NCBI RefSeq assembly: GCF_033659955.1
Contig: NZ_JARUJP010000011.1
Span: 59,651 to 123,650, forward strand
Reading direction: 5' to 3'
Source: Clostridium_AM tanneri
GTDB lineage: Bacteria; Bacillota; Clostridia; Clostridiales; Clostridiaceae
DNA length: 64,000 bases
Positions 1-8,603 of this stretch are shown here, piece after piece. Under the pieces are notes generated by a model, which searched no databases, had not been told where the DNA came from, and saw only the letters and a list, made by a program, of their open reading frames with translations. Position 1 is the stretch's first letter. Each line of letters opens with the position of its first letter. The position numbers and the translations under genes are program-made.

Positions 1-220
1 TGACCCTTTCTTCTTTAGAAATCTCTGAATTAATATTATCTTTAGAAGAATCAAAATAAATATTCAGGTCTAATAAATTATCTTTTTCTTTTGATAATAC
101 AATCTGCTTCTCTTTTTCAGTCGAATTAAGGCTTAAACTATCTTTCTTTTCGCATCCAGTTAGGCTTAATGTTGAAAACATTATTGTAGAACAGATAAAT
201 AGACCAAAAATCTTTTTCAT
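1..220 (-). CDS. GerMN-like lipoprotein, N-terminal part (cut by window edge)
   Basis: Only the first 73 codons are inside the window. They read MKKIFGLFICSTIMFS followed by a lipobox (LTGC, Cys at residue 23) and then a charged linker, so the protein is a secreted lipoprotein. The segment from about residue 51 (LNIYFDSSKDN...ISKEERV) resembles the start of a GerMN (sporulation/germination) domain. I infer this from the pattern, and the diagnostic remainder is off the window. The start follows a good ribosome binding site (AGGTGAGGAAT). It lies 13 bp downstream of the YycJ-like gene on the same strand and is probably co-transcribed with it. Lipoprotein call firm, domain call moderate. Confidence 0.6.
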   Translation of the reverse strand, partial: MKKIFGLFICSTIMFSTLSLTGCEKKDSLSLNSTEKEKQIVLSKEKDNLLDLNIYFDSSKDNINSEISKEERV

Positions 221-233
221 ATTCCTCACCTTT

Positions 234-1019
234 TTAGAATTCTATATAGTTGCTTGGCATATCTCGCTTTGCCATATATAAAGATAAATCTTTATCCAAC
301 TTAACATTGGAGTCATTTAATACATTTACTACAGTCTGATATGCAAGCTCAGGGTAATTATTTGTTTTACTTAGATGACCTAAGATTACCTTTTTAAACT
401 TATTATTTGTAATACCTACTACAGCTTTTCCGCAATCTTCATTGGATAGATGACCAATATTGCTTAGGATTCTTCTCTTTAGATTATAAGGATAAGGTCC
501 AAACTTCAGCATTTGAACATCATGGTTGCTTTCTAGAAGTATTACATCAGCGTCTTCCAATATTTTTTGCACCTCATTAGAAAACTCACCTAAATCTGTT
601 GCTACACATGCCTTTTTATTTTTACTTATCAGTGAATATCCAGAAGGATCAGCCGCATCATGAGATATTTTATAGCTAATTACATCCATGTCTTTAATAT
701 TTACATAACTATTATCAATTATTTTAATGTTATGTTCTTTTATTTTACCTACGGTTTTTGACATAGCATTCCAGGTAGATAAATTTGCGTATACAGGAAT
801 ATCATATTTTCTCGATAGCACACCTACGCCTTTTGTATGATCAGTATGTTCATGGGTAACAAATATTCCATCAATATTTGTTGGATTTTGTCCAATATCT
901 ACGAGAGCCTTTTCAATACTTTTCCCTGGAAGTCCAGCATCTATTAAAACTTTAGCACCGTCAGATGATACAAATATGCTATTTCCACTACTACCACTAT
1001 ATAAAGGACAAAAAATCAT
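234..1019 (-). CDS. MBL-fold metallo-hydrolase, YycJ/WalJ (VicX) family
   Basis: A 261-residue cytosolic metallo-beta-lactamase fold protein. The metal-binding signature HEHTDH lies near residue 56, after the typical YSGSSGNS opening of the YycJ family, with later His/Asp ligands in KISHDAADP (near 119), ATDLGEF (near 140) and a C-terminal GHLS. In Bacillus-type bacteria YycJ homologues are 5'-exonuclease-like and usually sit next to the WalRK wall-control genes. Here it is placed between murA and a lipoprotein gene instead, so no two-component partner is adjacent. The ATG start has a GGAGAA ribosome binding site. Family assignment is strong; the physiological substrate is not evident from sequence. 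Confidence 0.88.
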   Translation of the reverse strand: MIFCPLYSGSSGNSIFVSSDGAKVLIDAGLPGKSIEKALVDIGQNPTNIDGIFVTHEHTDHTKGVGVLSRKYDIPVYANLSTWNAMSKTVGKIKEHNIKIIDNSYVNIKDMDVISYKISHDAADPSGYSLISKNKKACVATDLGEFSNEVQKILEDADVILLESNHDVQMLKFGPYPYNLKRRILSNIGHLSNEDCGKAVVGITNNKFKKVILGHLSKTNNYPELAYQTVVNVLNDSNVKLDKDLSLYMAKRDMPSNYIEF

Positions 1020-1039
1020 AGCAATTCTCCTATCTAGAG

Positions 1040-2302
1040 CTATTCGCTATAAGAAGCTCTTTTTATATCAGCGCCTAAAGCTTTAAATTTATCTTCGATA
1101 TTAGGATATCCTCTATCTATATGCTCAATATTTAAAACTTCAGTGATTCCGTCTGCAATCAAGCCTGCTATTACCATAGCAGCTCCAGCTCTTAAGTCAG
1201 TTGCTTTTACAACAGCGCCTGTAAGTTTATTTACTCCATCTATAATAGCTGTTCTACCTTCAACTTTTATATTAGCACCCATTTTCTTTAGTTCATCTAC
1301 ATGCTTAAATCTGCTTTCCCATATGCTTTCATTAATAATACTTCTACCTTCAGATGCTGTTAAAAGCGTACTCATTGGTTGTTGAACATCTGTTGGGAAT
1401 CCAGGATAAGGTTGAGTCTTTATATTTACCCCTTTTAATTTACCACTAGATTTTACAGTTACAGAGTCACCATCTTCTCTTATTTCTGCTCCCATCTCTA
1501 TAAGTTTTGCAGAAATAGACTCAAGATGCTTAGGAATAACATTTTCTATAGTTACTTCACCACCACAGGCAGCAACAGCAATCATATATGTACCGGCTTC
1601 TATCTGGTCAGGAATAACACTATAGGAGCAGCCCTTTAGCTCTTCTACACCAAACACCCTTATTACATCTGTACCAGCACCTTTTATATTAGCACCCATG
1701 CTGTTAAGGAAATTTGCTACGTCTACTACATGTGGTTCTTTTGCTACATTTTCAAGAGTAGTAACTCCTTCAGCTAGTGTTGCTGCTAACATGACGTTTA
1801 TTGTAGCACCAACGCTTACCACGTCAAAAAATATATTAGTACCTATTAGTTTATCAGCTTCAACTGTTACACAACCATGTTTAATCTCAACTTTTGCACC
1901 TAAAGCTTCAAAGCCTTTTATATGCTGATCTATAGGTCTAACACCTATAGGACATCCACCTGGAAGTTCTACTGTTGCTCTTTTAAATCTTCCTAAAAGG
2001 GCACCAATTAAGTAATAAGAAGCTCTCATTCTTCTAACATCTTCAGTATTTGCATTCACGTTATTTATAGCAGTGCTATCTATTACAACTGAGTTCTTTC
2101 CTCTAACTAATTTACAGCCTAATCCTTCAATTATTCTCTCTATACAGTGAACATCTTCAATATCAGGTATGTTATCTATGTTACAGGTACCTTTACTGGC
2201 CATTATAGCAGCAGGAAGTATTGCTACAGCAGCGTTTTTAGCACCATTTATCTCAATACGACCAGAAAGTGAGTTACCACCATTAATTACTAATTTATCC
2301 AT
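1040..2302 (-). CDS. murA: UDP-N-acetylglucosamine 1-carboxyvinyltransferase (MurA)
   Basis: Catalyses the first committed step of peptidoglycan synthesis, transfer of enolpyruvate from PEP to UDP-GlcNAc. The protein opens with LVINGGNSLSGRIEINGAKNAA, where the Lys of NGAKN is the conserved active-site lysine, and carries the catalytic loop GGCPIGVRP. The loop keeps its cysteine, so the fosfomycin target residue is present. The late PGFPTDVQ motif is also intact. Length (about 420 aa) is normal. An in-frame ATG lies 21 bp upstream at 2323, but the start at 2302 is preferred because AAGGATGG sits 8 nt before it and homologues begin MDKLVI. Clostridia often have two murA copies; which one this is cannot be decided here. 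Confidence 0.93.
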   Translation of the reverse strand: MDKLVINGGNSLSGRIEINGAKNAAVAILPAAIMASKGTCNIDNIPDIEDVHCIERIIEGLGCKLVRGKNSVVIDSTAINNVNANTEDVRRMRASYYLIGALLGRFKRATVELPGGCPIGVRPIDQHIKGFEALGAKVEIKHGCVTVEADKLIGTNIFFDVVSVGATINVMLAATLAEGVTTLENVAKEPHVVDVANFLNSMGANIKGAGTDVIRVFGVEELKGCSYSVIPDQIEAGTYMIAVAACGGEVTIENVIPKHLESISAKLIEMGAEIREDGDSVTVKSSGKLKGVNIKTQPYPGFPTDVQQPMSTLLTASEGRSIINESIWESRFKHVDELKKMGANIKVEGRTAIIDGVNKLTGAVVKATDLRAGAAMVIAGLIADGITEVLNIEHIDRGYPNIEDKFKALGADIKRASYSE

Positions 2303-2492
2303 TCCCGCATCCATCCTTATCATAAATTAAAAATTATATTCAAGTTTAGAAATCTTGATTTCAAATTATTACACAAACCTTATTATAACATAATTCTATA
2401 ATATTTTAACACTAATTTTAAAAATGTGAATAGGTTGATTATAAATTGCATAAAGTTTCCTAGAATTTATCATATATTTATGCTTTATATAT

Positions 2493-2549
2493 TGAACTAT
2501 AATACTAAAAAAAGCACCATAACGGTGCTTTTTTTAGTATTATAGTTCA
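2493..2549. terminator. Perfect 26-bp hairpin, bidirectional terminator
   Basis: Two perfectly complementary 26-nt arms (2493-2518 and 2524-2549) flank a 5-nt loop. The inner core GCACC/GGTGC is followed by a seven-T tract in either reading direction. It lies downstream of the minus-strand DUF1540 gene, and its right arm contains that gene's last 10 bases including the stop codon. It would stop DUF1540 transcription before murA; no plus-strand gene reads into it from the left. Confidence 0.85.
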
Positions 2550-2707
2550 GATTCAAAACTACCACAATCAGTGCATTGTTTAGTTGTAGCTTTTGACTCA
2601 TGTTTTGTAACCTGAATTTTGTTTAATGTACAATAGTTTTGGTCTTTTGCATGAAATTTACATTCAGATACTATACATCCTATACTATCATTTGGTCTTT
2701 CGTTCAT
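2540..2707 (-). CDS. DUF1540 domain small cysteine protein
   Basis: A 55-codon gene with a GGAGG ribosome binding site 8 nt before its ATG. The protein has five cysteines (residues 11, 16, 26, 45 and 48) in the order I-G-C-I-V-S-E-C ... Y-C ... C-T-D-C, which matches the DUF1540 family of small, probably metal-binding, clostridial proteins. DUF1540 has no assigned function; a zinc or Fe-S role is inferred from the cysteine spacing only. It is a single-gene unit, and its stop codon is embedded in the terminator hairpin at 2493-2549. Between it and the next gene (2708-2985) I see only AT-rich sequence with possible -10 boxes. Confidence 0.82.
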   Translation of the reverse strand: MNERPNDSIGCIVSECKFHAKDQNYCTLNKIQVTKHESKATTKQCTDCGSFESEL

Positions 2708-2985
2708 AGATTCGTACCTCCATATTATATTATTTATTATTTCAAACAGTATTATTTTTTCATTTTTACTTTTTTATATGTATGGTATAATATTGAAATT
2801 AGGTTTTACTTAACTTAATTTTAATATAAATATATAACCTATATAACATCAATACAATTTTTTAATGGACTTTTATTTAGTAGATTTAAGAATATGTTTA
2901 AGTAAGAAAATGATAATATGATATAATAATATTCAGGTTATATATTTGTGTTTTAAGACTATTAGTTTTGGGGGATTATAAAAAT

Positions 2986-3534
2986 ATGAGATATTACTTA
3001 GTAGCTTTATTTGATAAGCAATCATATTCCTATATGGAAGAAATACAAAGAACTATATGTAAAAAGTATAAGATATATAAAAATATGCCTATGCTTCATA
3101 TAACTTTAGAGGTTATAGGAGACCCTGATATGGAGAAATTAACGAAAATAGTTTCAGATATGTTGAAACCTTATAAGAAATTTAAAGTAGAGGTCAATGG
3201 TGCAATCTGCTTTGATCCACCTTATAAATCTGTTAATTTAAAGATAGAAAATAAAGGTTATATTATTAGATTAGCTAGGCAGATAAATGATACTCTAAAG
3301 CTGCATGGCTTTGATGTAAGGGATAACATAAGTAAGTGGGACCTGCATGTTTCCTTAGCAAATACTAATTATGCTGCAAGAGAGTGGAGTGCTAAAGAAT
3401 ACATAGCAGCCTGTGAAAGCACTAAAAAAGAAGATATTCACAGAATGGCTAAAATTGATAGAATAGAACTTTGGAAACCAATAAACAGTAGAAGAGATAT
3501 GGTAGTAAAAAGTTTTCCGCTTAGAGATTTTTAA
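2986..3534 (+). CDS. 2H phosphoesterase / LigT-like RNA ligase-fold protein
   Basis: A 182-residue protein with the two H-x-T/S motifs that define the 2H phosphoesterase superfamily: MLHITLEV near residue 37 and WDLHVSLANT near residue 118. Relatives act on 2',3'-cyclic phosphates or 2'-5' RNA linkages (LigT/ThpR, YjcG type). The substrate here is unknown. An in-frame TTG at 2968 could extend it by six codons, but the GGGGGA ribosome binding site lies between the two and fits the ATG at 2986. It stands alone, with its own terminator downstream, and is not co-transcribed with rbs. Confidence 0.75.
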   Translation: MRYYLVALFDKQSYSYMEEIQRTICKKYKIYKNMPMLHITLEVIGDPDMEKLTKIVSDMLKPYKKFKVEVNGAICFDPPYKSVNLKIENKGYIIRLARQINDTLKLHGFDVRDNISKWDLHVSLANTNYAAREWSAKEYIAACESTKKEDIHRMAKIDRIELWKPINSRRDMVVKSFPLRDF

Positions 3535-3559
3535 GGACAATTTATAAAGTAATTCTAGG

Positions 3560-3594
3560 AATCCTCGTGTATGGTTATACATGGGGTTTTTTTT
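3560..3594 (+). terminator. Intrinsic terminator after the 2H phosphoesterase gene
   Basis: A 13-position stem (one mismatch, two G-U wobbles) with a GGTT loop, followed by a run of eight T. It separates the upstream gene from the ribose operon promoter. Confidence 0.75.
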
Positions 3595-3607
3595 AATATT
3601 TAACTGA

Positions 3608-3689
3608 ATGAAAACAATTACTTTAGTAATTGACATTAGATTAATAGTAATATAAAATATACTTAACCGGTTAAATAAACCGGTTAAGT
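3608..3689 (+). promoter_or_regulatory. rbs operon promoter with double palindromic operator
   Basis: TTGACA (3630-3635) and TAAAAT (3653-3658) are spaced 17 bp apart. Directly downstream, over the expected start site, are two copies of a TTAACCGGTTAA-type palindrome (3663-3674 perfect, 3676-3687 with one mismatch), centres 13 bp apart. Together they form a larger dyad with perfect 12-bp arms (3661-3672 and 3678-3689). This is the expected geometry for repression by a LacI-family protein; the LacI-type gene at 8604 is the obvious candidate. A possible catabolite-response element (3608-3622) matches WTGNAANCGNWNNCW except for the central G. Promoter and operator are seen directly; the regulator pairing is inferred. 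Confidence 0.75.
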
Positions 3690-3708
3690 AGAGAAGAGGT
3701 GATTTAAA

Positions 3709-4641
3709 GTGGAAAGTATTTGTATCTTAGGAAGTATAAATATGGACTTAGTATTAAGAGTAAATAGAATGGTTCAACCAGGGGAAACTATTTTATCAAA
3801 GGACTATAAAAAGATTTTTGGGGGAAAAGGTGCAAATCAAGCAGTAGCTGCAAGAAGGTTAGGAGCCAATGTGAATTTCATAGGACAAGTTGGCAGAGAT
3901 GAAAACGGTTACGAAATACTAGAGGCTTTAAAAAAGGATAACATAGATGTAAATTATATAAGGCATAGTGATAACAGTCCTACTGGAATGGCTATAATTA
4001 CAGTAGATGATGAAGGAAGAAACTCAATTGTAGTAGTTCCAGGTGCCAATATGGATATTAGTAAGCAGTGGATAAGAGAAAGAGAAGATATTATAAGTGA
4101 ATCAAGAATGCTTATATCACAGTTTGAAACACCATTAGAGGCTACAATAGAAGCATTCAGGGTAGCTAAGGAAAAGGGAGTAATTACAGTTCTAAATCCT
4201 GCACCGGCGAAAGAGATTCCAGATGGATTATTAAAGCTTACAGATATTATAATTCCAAATGAAACTGAAGCATTTGAACTTACAAATACTAAAGTTGATG
4301 ATGAGAAAAGTATTAAAGAAGCAGCAAGTAAGTTCATGGAAAAGGGTGTAAAGTTTGTAATAATTACATTAGGAGAACGAGGGGCTGCCTTAGTTTCAAA
4401 AGATAAGTTTAATATCATACCAGCATATAAGGTAAAAGCAATAGATACTACAGCAGCTGGAGATAGTTTTATTGGTGCACTAGCAAGTAAACTTCAAAAT
4501 GAAGAAAATATAGACTTTGAGCAAATTGAAAAAGCTATTAAATTTGCTAATAAAGTTTCATCAATAGTTGTACAAAGACAGGGAGCTCAACCATCACTGC
4601 CTTATTTAGAAGAAGTTGAAGCAATATACGGGGAGGAATAA
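3709..4641 (+). CDS. rbsK: Ribokinase
   Basis: Phosphorylates D-ribose to ribose 5-phosphate with ATP in the cytosol, the entry step to the pentose phosphate pathway and PRPP. The 310-residue sequence is a full PfkB-family ribokinase: N-terminal sugar-binding segment SINMDLVLRV, the GGKGANQAVAARRLGA motif near residue 42, and the C-terminal AAGDSFIGAL motif (catalytic Asp) near residue 247. It starts with GTG, preceded by AGAGGTGA. It is first in the operon and is separated from rbsD by 3 bp. The palindromic operator immediately upstream suggests repression in the absence of ribose. Confidence 0.95.
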   Translation: MESICILGSINMDLVLRVNRMVQPGETILSKDYKKIFGGKGANQAVAARRLGANVNFIGQVGRDENGYEILEALKKDNIDVNYIRHSDNSPTGMAIITVDDEGRNSIVVVPGANMDISKQWIREREDIISESRMLISQFETPLEATIEAFRVAKEKGVITVLNPAPAKEIPDGLLKLTDIIIPNETEAFELTNTKVDDEKSIKEAASKFMEKGVKFVIITLGERGAALVSKDKFNIIPAYKVKAIDTTAAGDSFIGALASKLQNEENIDFEQIEKAIKFANKVSSIVVQRQGAQPSLPYLEEVEAIYGEE

Positions 4642-4644
4642 AGT

Positions 4645-5040
4645 ATGAGAAAAACTACATTGCTAAATTCAGGTATATCGGAAGTTATATCAAGAATGGG
4701 ACATACAGATGGATTGGCAATAGGAGACTGTGGATTACCTATTCCAGAGGGTACTAAAAGGTTAGACATAGCACTCATAAAAAATGTTCCAGGATTTATA
4801 GATACATTAAAAGCTATTTTAACAGAACTTGAAATTGAAGAAGTTGAAATAGCTAAGGAGACAGCAGAGGTTAGTCCCCATATATATGAAGAAATAAAAA
4901 AATCAATAGGTGATGTTAAAATAACTTTAATTAGCCATGAACAGCTTAAAGAAAAGTTAAAAGACTGCAAGGCAGTTATAAGAACAGGAGAACAAACTCC
5001 TTATGCTAATGTTATTTTAAGATCGGGAGTTGTTTTTTAG
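4645..5040 (+). CDS. rbsD: D-ribose pyranase
   Basis: Interconverts the beta-pyranose and beta-furanose forms of D-ribose, supplying the furanose used by ribokinase. The 131-residue protein carries the N-terminal GHTDGLAIGDCGLPIP segment, containing the conserved catalytic His near residue 20 and the Asp that follows it, and ends with the typical RTGEQTPYANVILRSGVVF. Length is normal for RbsD. Its ATG lies 3 bp after the rbsK stop, with the ribosome binding site (GGGGAGG) inside rbsK, so translation is probably coupled. Confidence 0.95.
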   Translation: MRKTTLLNSGISEVISRMGHTDGLAIGDCGLPIPEGTKRLDIALIKNVPGFIDTLKAILTELEIEEVEIAKETAEVSPHIYEEIKKSIGDVKITLISHEQLKEKLKDCKAVIRTGEQTPYANVILRSGVVF

Positions 5041-5061
5041 AAAAGTTTAGGAGGAAGGAAT

Positions 5062-6561
5062 ATGACTGATAACAAACCTTTTTTAGAAATGGTTAACATA
5101 TCAAAGTCTTTTCCAGGTGTAAAAGCACTCCAAGATGTAAATTTAAAGGTTCATAAAGGAGAGGTTTTAGCACTTCTTGGAGAAAATGGAGCTGGAAAGT
5201 CTACTCTAATGAAAATATTAAGCGGTGTTTATAAAAAGGATACTGGTAAAATTTTAATAGAGGGCAATGAAGTTAACATACAAGGAATTAAACAGGCAGA
5301 AGAGTTAGGAGTCACAATTATTCACCAAGAGCTTAGTGTACTTCCTAATTTAACAGTAGCGCAAAATATATTTTTAGGGAACGAAAAATACAGTAAAGGT
5401 ACTAGAAGAATAAATAAAGGGTGGATGAAGGAAAGAAGTAAGAGTTTTCTAGAGCAGATAGGGTGCAGCGTTGATCCTAATACTCTAGTAAAAGATATAA
5501 ACGTAGGCGAAATGCAAATGATAGAAATTGCAAAGGCGTTAAGTAAAAATTCAAGTCTTATCATTATGGATGAACCTACTACAGCTCTTACTGATGTGGA
5601 AACAAAAAAGCTTTTTGAGGTAATCAGAAAGTTAAAAGAAAAGGGTATAGCTGTAATATACATCTCCCACAGAATGGATGAAATTTTTGAAATTTGTGAT
5701 TCTATAACAGTACTAAGAGACGGAAAATACGTTGGGGATGTAGCTACTAAAGATGTAACTAAAGATGAGTTAATAACAATGATGGTAGGGAGAAAGCTTG
5801 AGGAACAGTTTCCTTATAAAGAGGTAGAAAAAAGATCAACTTTACTAAAGGTAGAAAACCTATCATTGAAAGACAAGGTTAGAAATGCTAGCTTTGAGAT
5901 AAAAGCAGGTGAAATTTTAGGCTTTGCTGGACTTATGGGGGCTGGTAGAACGGAGTTAGCAAAAACTATCTTTGGAGACTACAAAAAGAACTCAGGTGAA
6001 ATTTATATAGAAGGAGAAAAGGTTAATATTAGTTCTCCTAAGGATGCTATTGAGCAAGGAATCTGCTATCTTTCAGAGGACAGAAAAAAAGAAGGCTTAA
6101 TTTTAGGAATGTCTGTAAAAGAGAATATGACACTTTCTAATTTACAGAGTTATGAAAATAAGTTTATGAGAATAAACAAAAAGTCAGAGAAAGAAGAAGC
6201 ACAGACATATATTAAAAAGCTTTCTATAAAAACTCCTAGTGAAAATCAAATAATTAAGAATTTAAGTGGAGGAAACCAGCAAAAAGTAATTTTGGCAAAA
6301 TGGCTTATGCTTTCGCCTAAGGTTCTTATTATAGATGAGCCTACTAAGGGTATAGATGTAGGTGCAAAAAAGGAGATCTATGAAGTATTAAATGAATTAA
6401 AAAGTATGGGTAAGGCGGTAATAATGATTTCTTCAGATATGGCAGAAGTAATAGGTGTTAGTGACAGGGTAATAGTAATGCACGAAGGTAAGATAACTGG
6501 AGAACTAAAAAGGGACGAACTTACTCAAGAAAATATAATGAAGTATGCAGTAGGAATATAA
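5062..6561 (+). CDS. rbsA: Ribose ABC transporter ATP-binding protein, fused double NBD
   Basis: The 499-residue ATPase powers ribose import. Two tandem ATP-binding cassettes are visible. The first has Walker A GENGAGKST (near residue 39) and Walker B IIMDEPTTAL. The second has a degenerate Walker A (GLMGAGRTE), signature LSGGNQQK and Walker B IIDEPTKGID. The degenerate second P-loop is usual for carbohydrate-uptake type 2 (RbsA/MglA) transporters. It would sit on the inner membrane face with RbsC. It follows rbsD after 21 bp with a strong AGGAGG ribosome binding site. Confidence 0.95.
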   Translation: MTDNKPFLEMVNISKSFPGVKALQDVNLKVHKGEVLALLGENGAGKSTLMKILSGVYKKDTGKILIEGNEVNIQGIKQAEELGVTIIHQELSVLPNLTVAQNIFLGNEKYSKGTRRINKGWMKERSKSFLEQIGCSVDPNTLVKDINVGEMQMIEIAKALSKNSSLIIMDEPTTALTDVETKKLFEVIRKLKEKGIAVIYISHRMDEIFEICDSITVLRDGKYVGDVATKDVTKDELITMMVGRKLEEQFPYKEVEKRSTLLKVENLSLKDKVRNASFEIKAGEILGFAGLMGAGRTELAKTIFGDYKKNSGEIYIEGEKVNISSPKDAIEQGICYLSEDRKKEGLILGMSVKENMTLSNLQSYENKFMRINKKSEKEEAQTYIKKLSIKTPSENQIIKNLSGGNQQKVILAKWLMLSPKVLIIDEPTKGIDVGAKKEIYEVLNELKSMGKAVIMISSDMAEVIGVSDRVIVMHEGKITGELKRDELTQENIMKYAVGI

Positions 6562-6600
6562 TTTTATAAATTAAACTTCAACGACAAAGGGGTGTTAAAG

Positions 6601-7530
6601 TTGGAAAAGGACGTTAAAAGTTTACTTTTTAAGTATAGATCTTTAATAGGACTAATAGTACTTTGCATTATTATATCTGTGGTTACACCTAGATTTTTAA
6701 CTGTTACAAATGTACTCAATGTACTAACACAGGTTTCTGTTAATGCTATAATTGCCGTAGGAATGAGCTTTGTAATATTAACAGGGGGCATAGACTTATC
6801 AGTTGGCTCCACACTAGCTATAACAGGAGCAGTTGCAGCAGTCATGGTTAAGGCAGATATAAACGTTGTGCTAGCATTGATGGTAGCTCTAGTGATTGGT
6901 GGATTAGTTGGGTTATTTAATGGAGCATTAGTGTCTAAAGGAAGAATTCAAGCCTTTATAGTAACCTTAGCTACAATGACTATATTTAGAGGAGTTACTT
7001 ATGTTTACACAAAAGGAACTCCTGTATCAGGACTTGGTTCAGATTTTATGGTGATTGGAAATGAAAAGATAGCAGGTATACCTTTACCAGTAATAATAAT
7101 AGTAATTGTAGCCTTAGCAGCTTGGTATGTTTTAAATCAAACAAGGTATGGTAGATATGTATATGCAGTAGGAGGAAACGAGGATTCAGCAAGATTATCA
7201 GGGATTAATACTGATAAAATTAAAGCTTTAGTATATGTTGTTTCTGGTGTAACAGCGGCATTAAGTGGTGTAGTTGTAACCAGTAGAATAGGATCAGCAT
7301 CTCCAAATGCCGGTGTAGGATTTGAACTTGATGCAATTGCAGCAGTTGTTCTTGGAGGCACAAGTCTTTCTGGTGGAGAAGGATCTGTAACCGGTACAAT
7401 AATAGGTGCCATGATAATAGGTGTATTGAATAATGGATTAAACCTAATGAATGTTTCTCCATTCTATCAATCAATAGTAAAAGGGTTAGTTATTTTATTA
7501 GCAGTAATGCTTGATAAGAAGAACAAATAA
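6601..7530 (+). CDS. rbsC: Ribose ABC transporter permease
   Basis: A 309-residue polytopic membrane protein of the BPD_transp_2 family with about 8-10 hydrophobic segments. Family motifs seen include GGIDLSVGS near residue 61 and GGTSLSGGEGSV near 255. It forms the ribose channel with RbsA. A GTG at 6592 would add three residues, but that GTG is part of the AAAGGGGTG ribosome binding site, so the TTG at 6601 (MEKDVKSLLF) is the more likely start. It lies between rbsA and rbsB in the usual ribose operon order. Confidence 0.93.
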   Translation: MEKDVKSLLFKYRSLIGLIVLCIIISVVTPRFLTVTNVLNVLTQVSVNAIIAVGMSFVILTGGIDLSVGSTLAITGAVAAVMVKADINVVLALMVALVIGGLVGLFNGALVSKGRIQAFIVTLATMTIFRGVTYVYTKGTPVSGLGSDFMVIGNEKIAGIPLPVIIIVIVALAAWYVLNQTRYGRYVYAVGGNEDSARLSGINTDKIKALVYVVSGVTAALSGVVVTSRIGSASPNAGVGFELDAIAAVVLGGTSLSGGEGSVTGTIIGAMIIGVLNNGLNLMNVSPFYQSIVKGLVILLAVMLDKKNK

Positions 7531-7582
7531 GCTGTATATAAATAAAATTTATATAAATAAAACTAAGGGAGGACTATTAATC

Positions 7583-8503
7583 ATGAAGAGAAATCGTTTA
7601 AAAATGTTATCATTAGCTTTGACAGGAGCACTTGTTATAGCAGGATTTACAGGTTGCGGCAGCAAAACTGAGCAAGGAGCTCAAGGTGGTGGGGACAAAA
7701 AGAAAATAGGAATGGTAGTGTCTACGTTAAATAATCCATTCTTCGTATCCATGAAAGAGGGAGCTGAAAAGAAGGCTAAAGAATTAGGTTATGATGTAGT
7801 AGTTCTAGATTCACAGAATGATGCTGCAAAAGAAAGATCTAATGTTGAAGACCTTTTACAACAGGGGGTATCAGCTCTTATCATAAATCCAACAGATAGT
7901 GATGCAGTTGGAAACTCAATTGCAGTTGCAAACGACAAAAAAGTACCAGTTCTAACTGTAGATAGACAAGCAAATAAAGGAGAAGTTGTTGCACATATAG
8001 CTTCAGACAATGTTGCTGGTGGAAAAATGGCAGCAGACTTTATACTTGAAAAACTAGGTGGAAAAGCTAACATAGTTGAGCTTCAAGGAATACCAGGAGC
8101 ATCAGCTACAAGAGATAGGGGACAGGGATTCCACCAAGGCGTTGACGGAAAAGCAGATGTTAAGGTTGTTGCAAGTCAGGCAGCAGATTTTGATAGACAA
8201 AAAGGTTTAAATGTAATGGAAAACATAATGCAAGCTACACCTCAATTTGATGCGGTATTTGCTCACAATGATGAAATGGCTTTAGGAGCAGTTAAAGCAT
8301 TAAAAGGTAAGAAAGCATTAGTTGTAGGTTTTGATGGAAATGACGATGCTAAGAAAGCAGTTGAAAGTGGAGAAATGGCAGCTACAGTTGCACAGCAACC
8401 AGATTTAATGGGAAGCTTAGGTATAGAAAATGCTATAAAAGTTATTAAAGGAGAAAAGGTAGAAAAACAAATACCAGTAGATTTAAAATTAATAAAGAAA
8501 TAA
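7583..8503 (+). CDS. rbsB: Ribose ABC transporter substrate-binding lipoprotein
   Basis: The 306-residue receptor delivers D-ribose to RbsAC. A signal peptide ends in the lipobox FTGC (Cys 25), as expected for a membrane-anchored binding protein in a Gram-positive cell. A short polar linker is followed by the periplasmic-binding-protein fold: IGMVVSTLNNPFF, then ALIINPTDSDAV, VDRQAN, and the hinge-proximal FDGNDDAKKAV. All are typical of RbsB. The ATG at 7583 follows AAGGGAGGA; the open frame extends further upstream without a plausible start. It is the last structural gene of the operon, followed by a terminator. Confidence 0.95.
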   Translation: MKRNRLKMLSLALTGALVIAGFTGCGSKTEQGAQGGGDKKKIGMVVSTLNNPFFVSMKEGAEKKAKELGYDVVVLDSQNDAAKERSNVEDLLQQGVSALIINPTDSDAVGNSIAVANDKKVPVLTVDRQANKGEVVAHIASDNVAGGKMAADFILEKLGGKANIVELQGIPGASATRDRGQGFHQGVDGKADVKVVASQAADFDRQKGLNVMENIMQATPQFDAVFAHNDEMALGAVKALKGKKALVVGFDGNDDAKKAVESGEMAATVAQQPDLMGSLGIENAIKVIKGEKVEKQIPVDLKLIKK

Positions 8504-8504
8504 C

Positions 8505-8532
8505 AAAATCCAGGGTTAGCACCCTGGATTTT
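8505..8532 (+). terminator. Intrinsic terminator after rbsB
   Basis: A perfect 11-bp stem (AAAATCCAGGG and its complement) with a 6-nt loop ends in TTTT. It closes the rbs structural operon. The loop also holds TTAGCA, a possible -35 for rbsR. Confidence 0.85.
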
Positions 8533-8544
8533 ATAAAGTATAAT
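8516..8544 (+). promoter_or_regulatory. Possible rbsR promoter overlapping the rbsB terminator
   Basis: TTAGCA (8516-8521, four of six consensus bases) lies in the terminator loop and is followed after 17 bp by a perfect TATAAT (8539-8544). If used, rbsR would be expressed independently of the structural operon. No ACCGGT palindrome like that at the rbsK promoter is present here, so autoregulation is not supported. Confidence 0.35.
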
Positions 8545-8603
8545 TAAAGATAATAGCATGAAGAATGTCAATATTTTAAATTTGATTTATATGAGGTATT
8601 ACA

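Noticed and set aside
7220..7474. Minus-strand open frame rich in Leu and Gln inside rbsC
   Set aside because: An antisense shadow of rbsC with biased composition, no ribosome binding site and no promoter.
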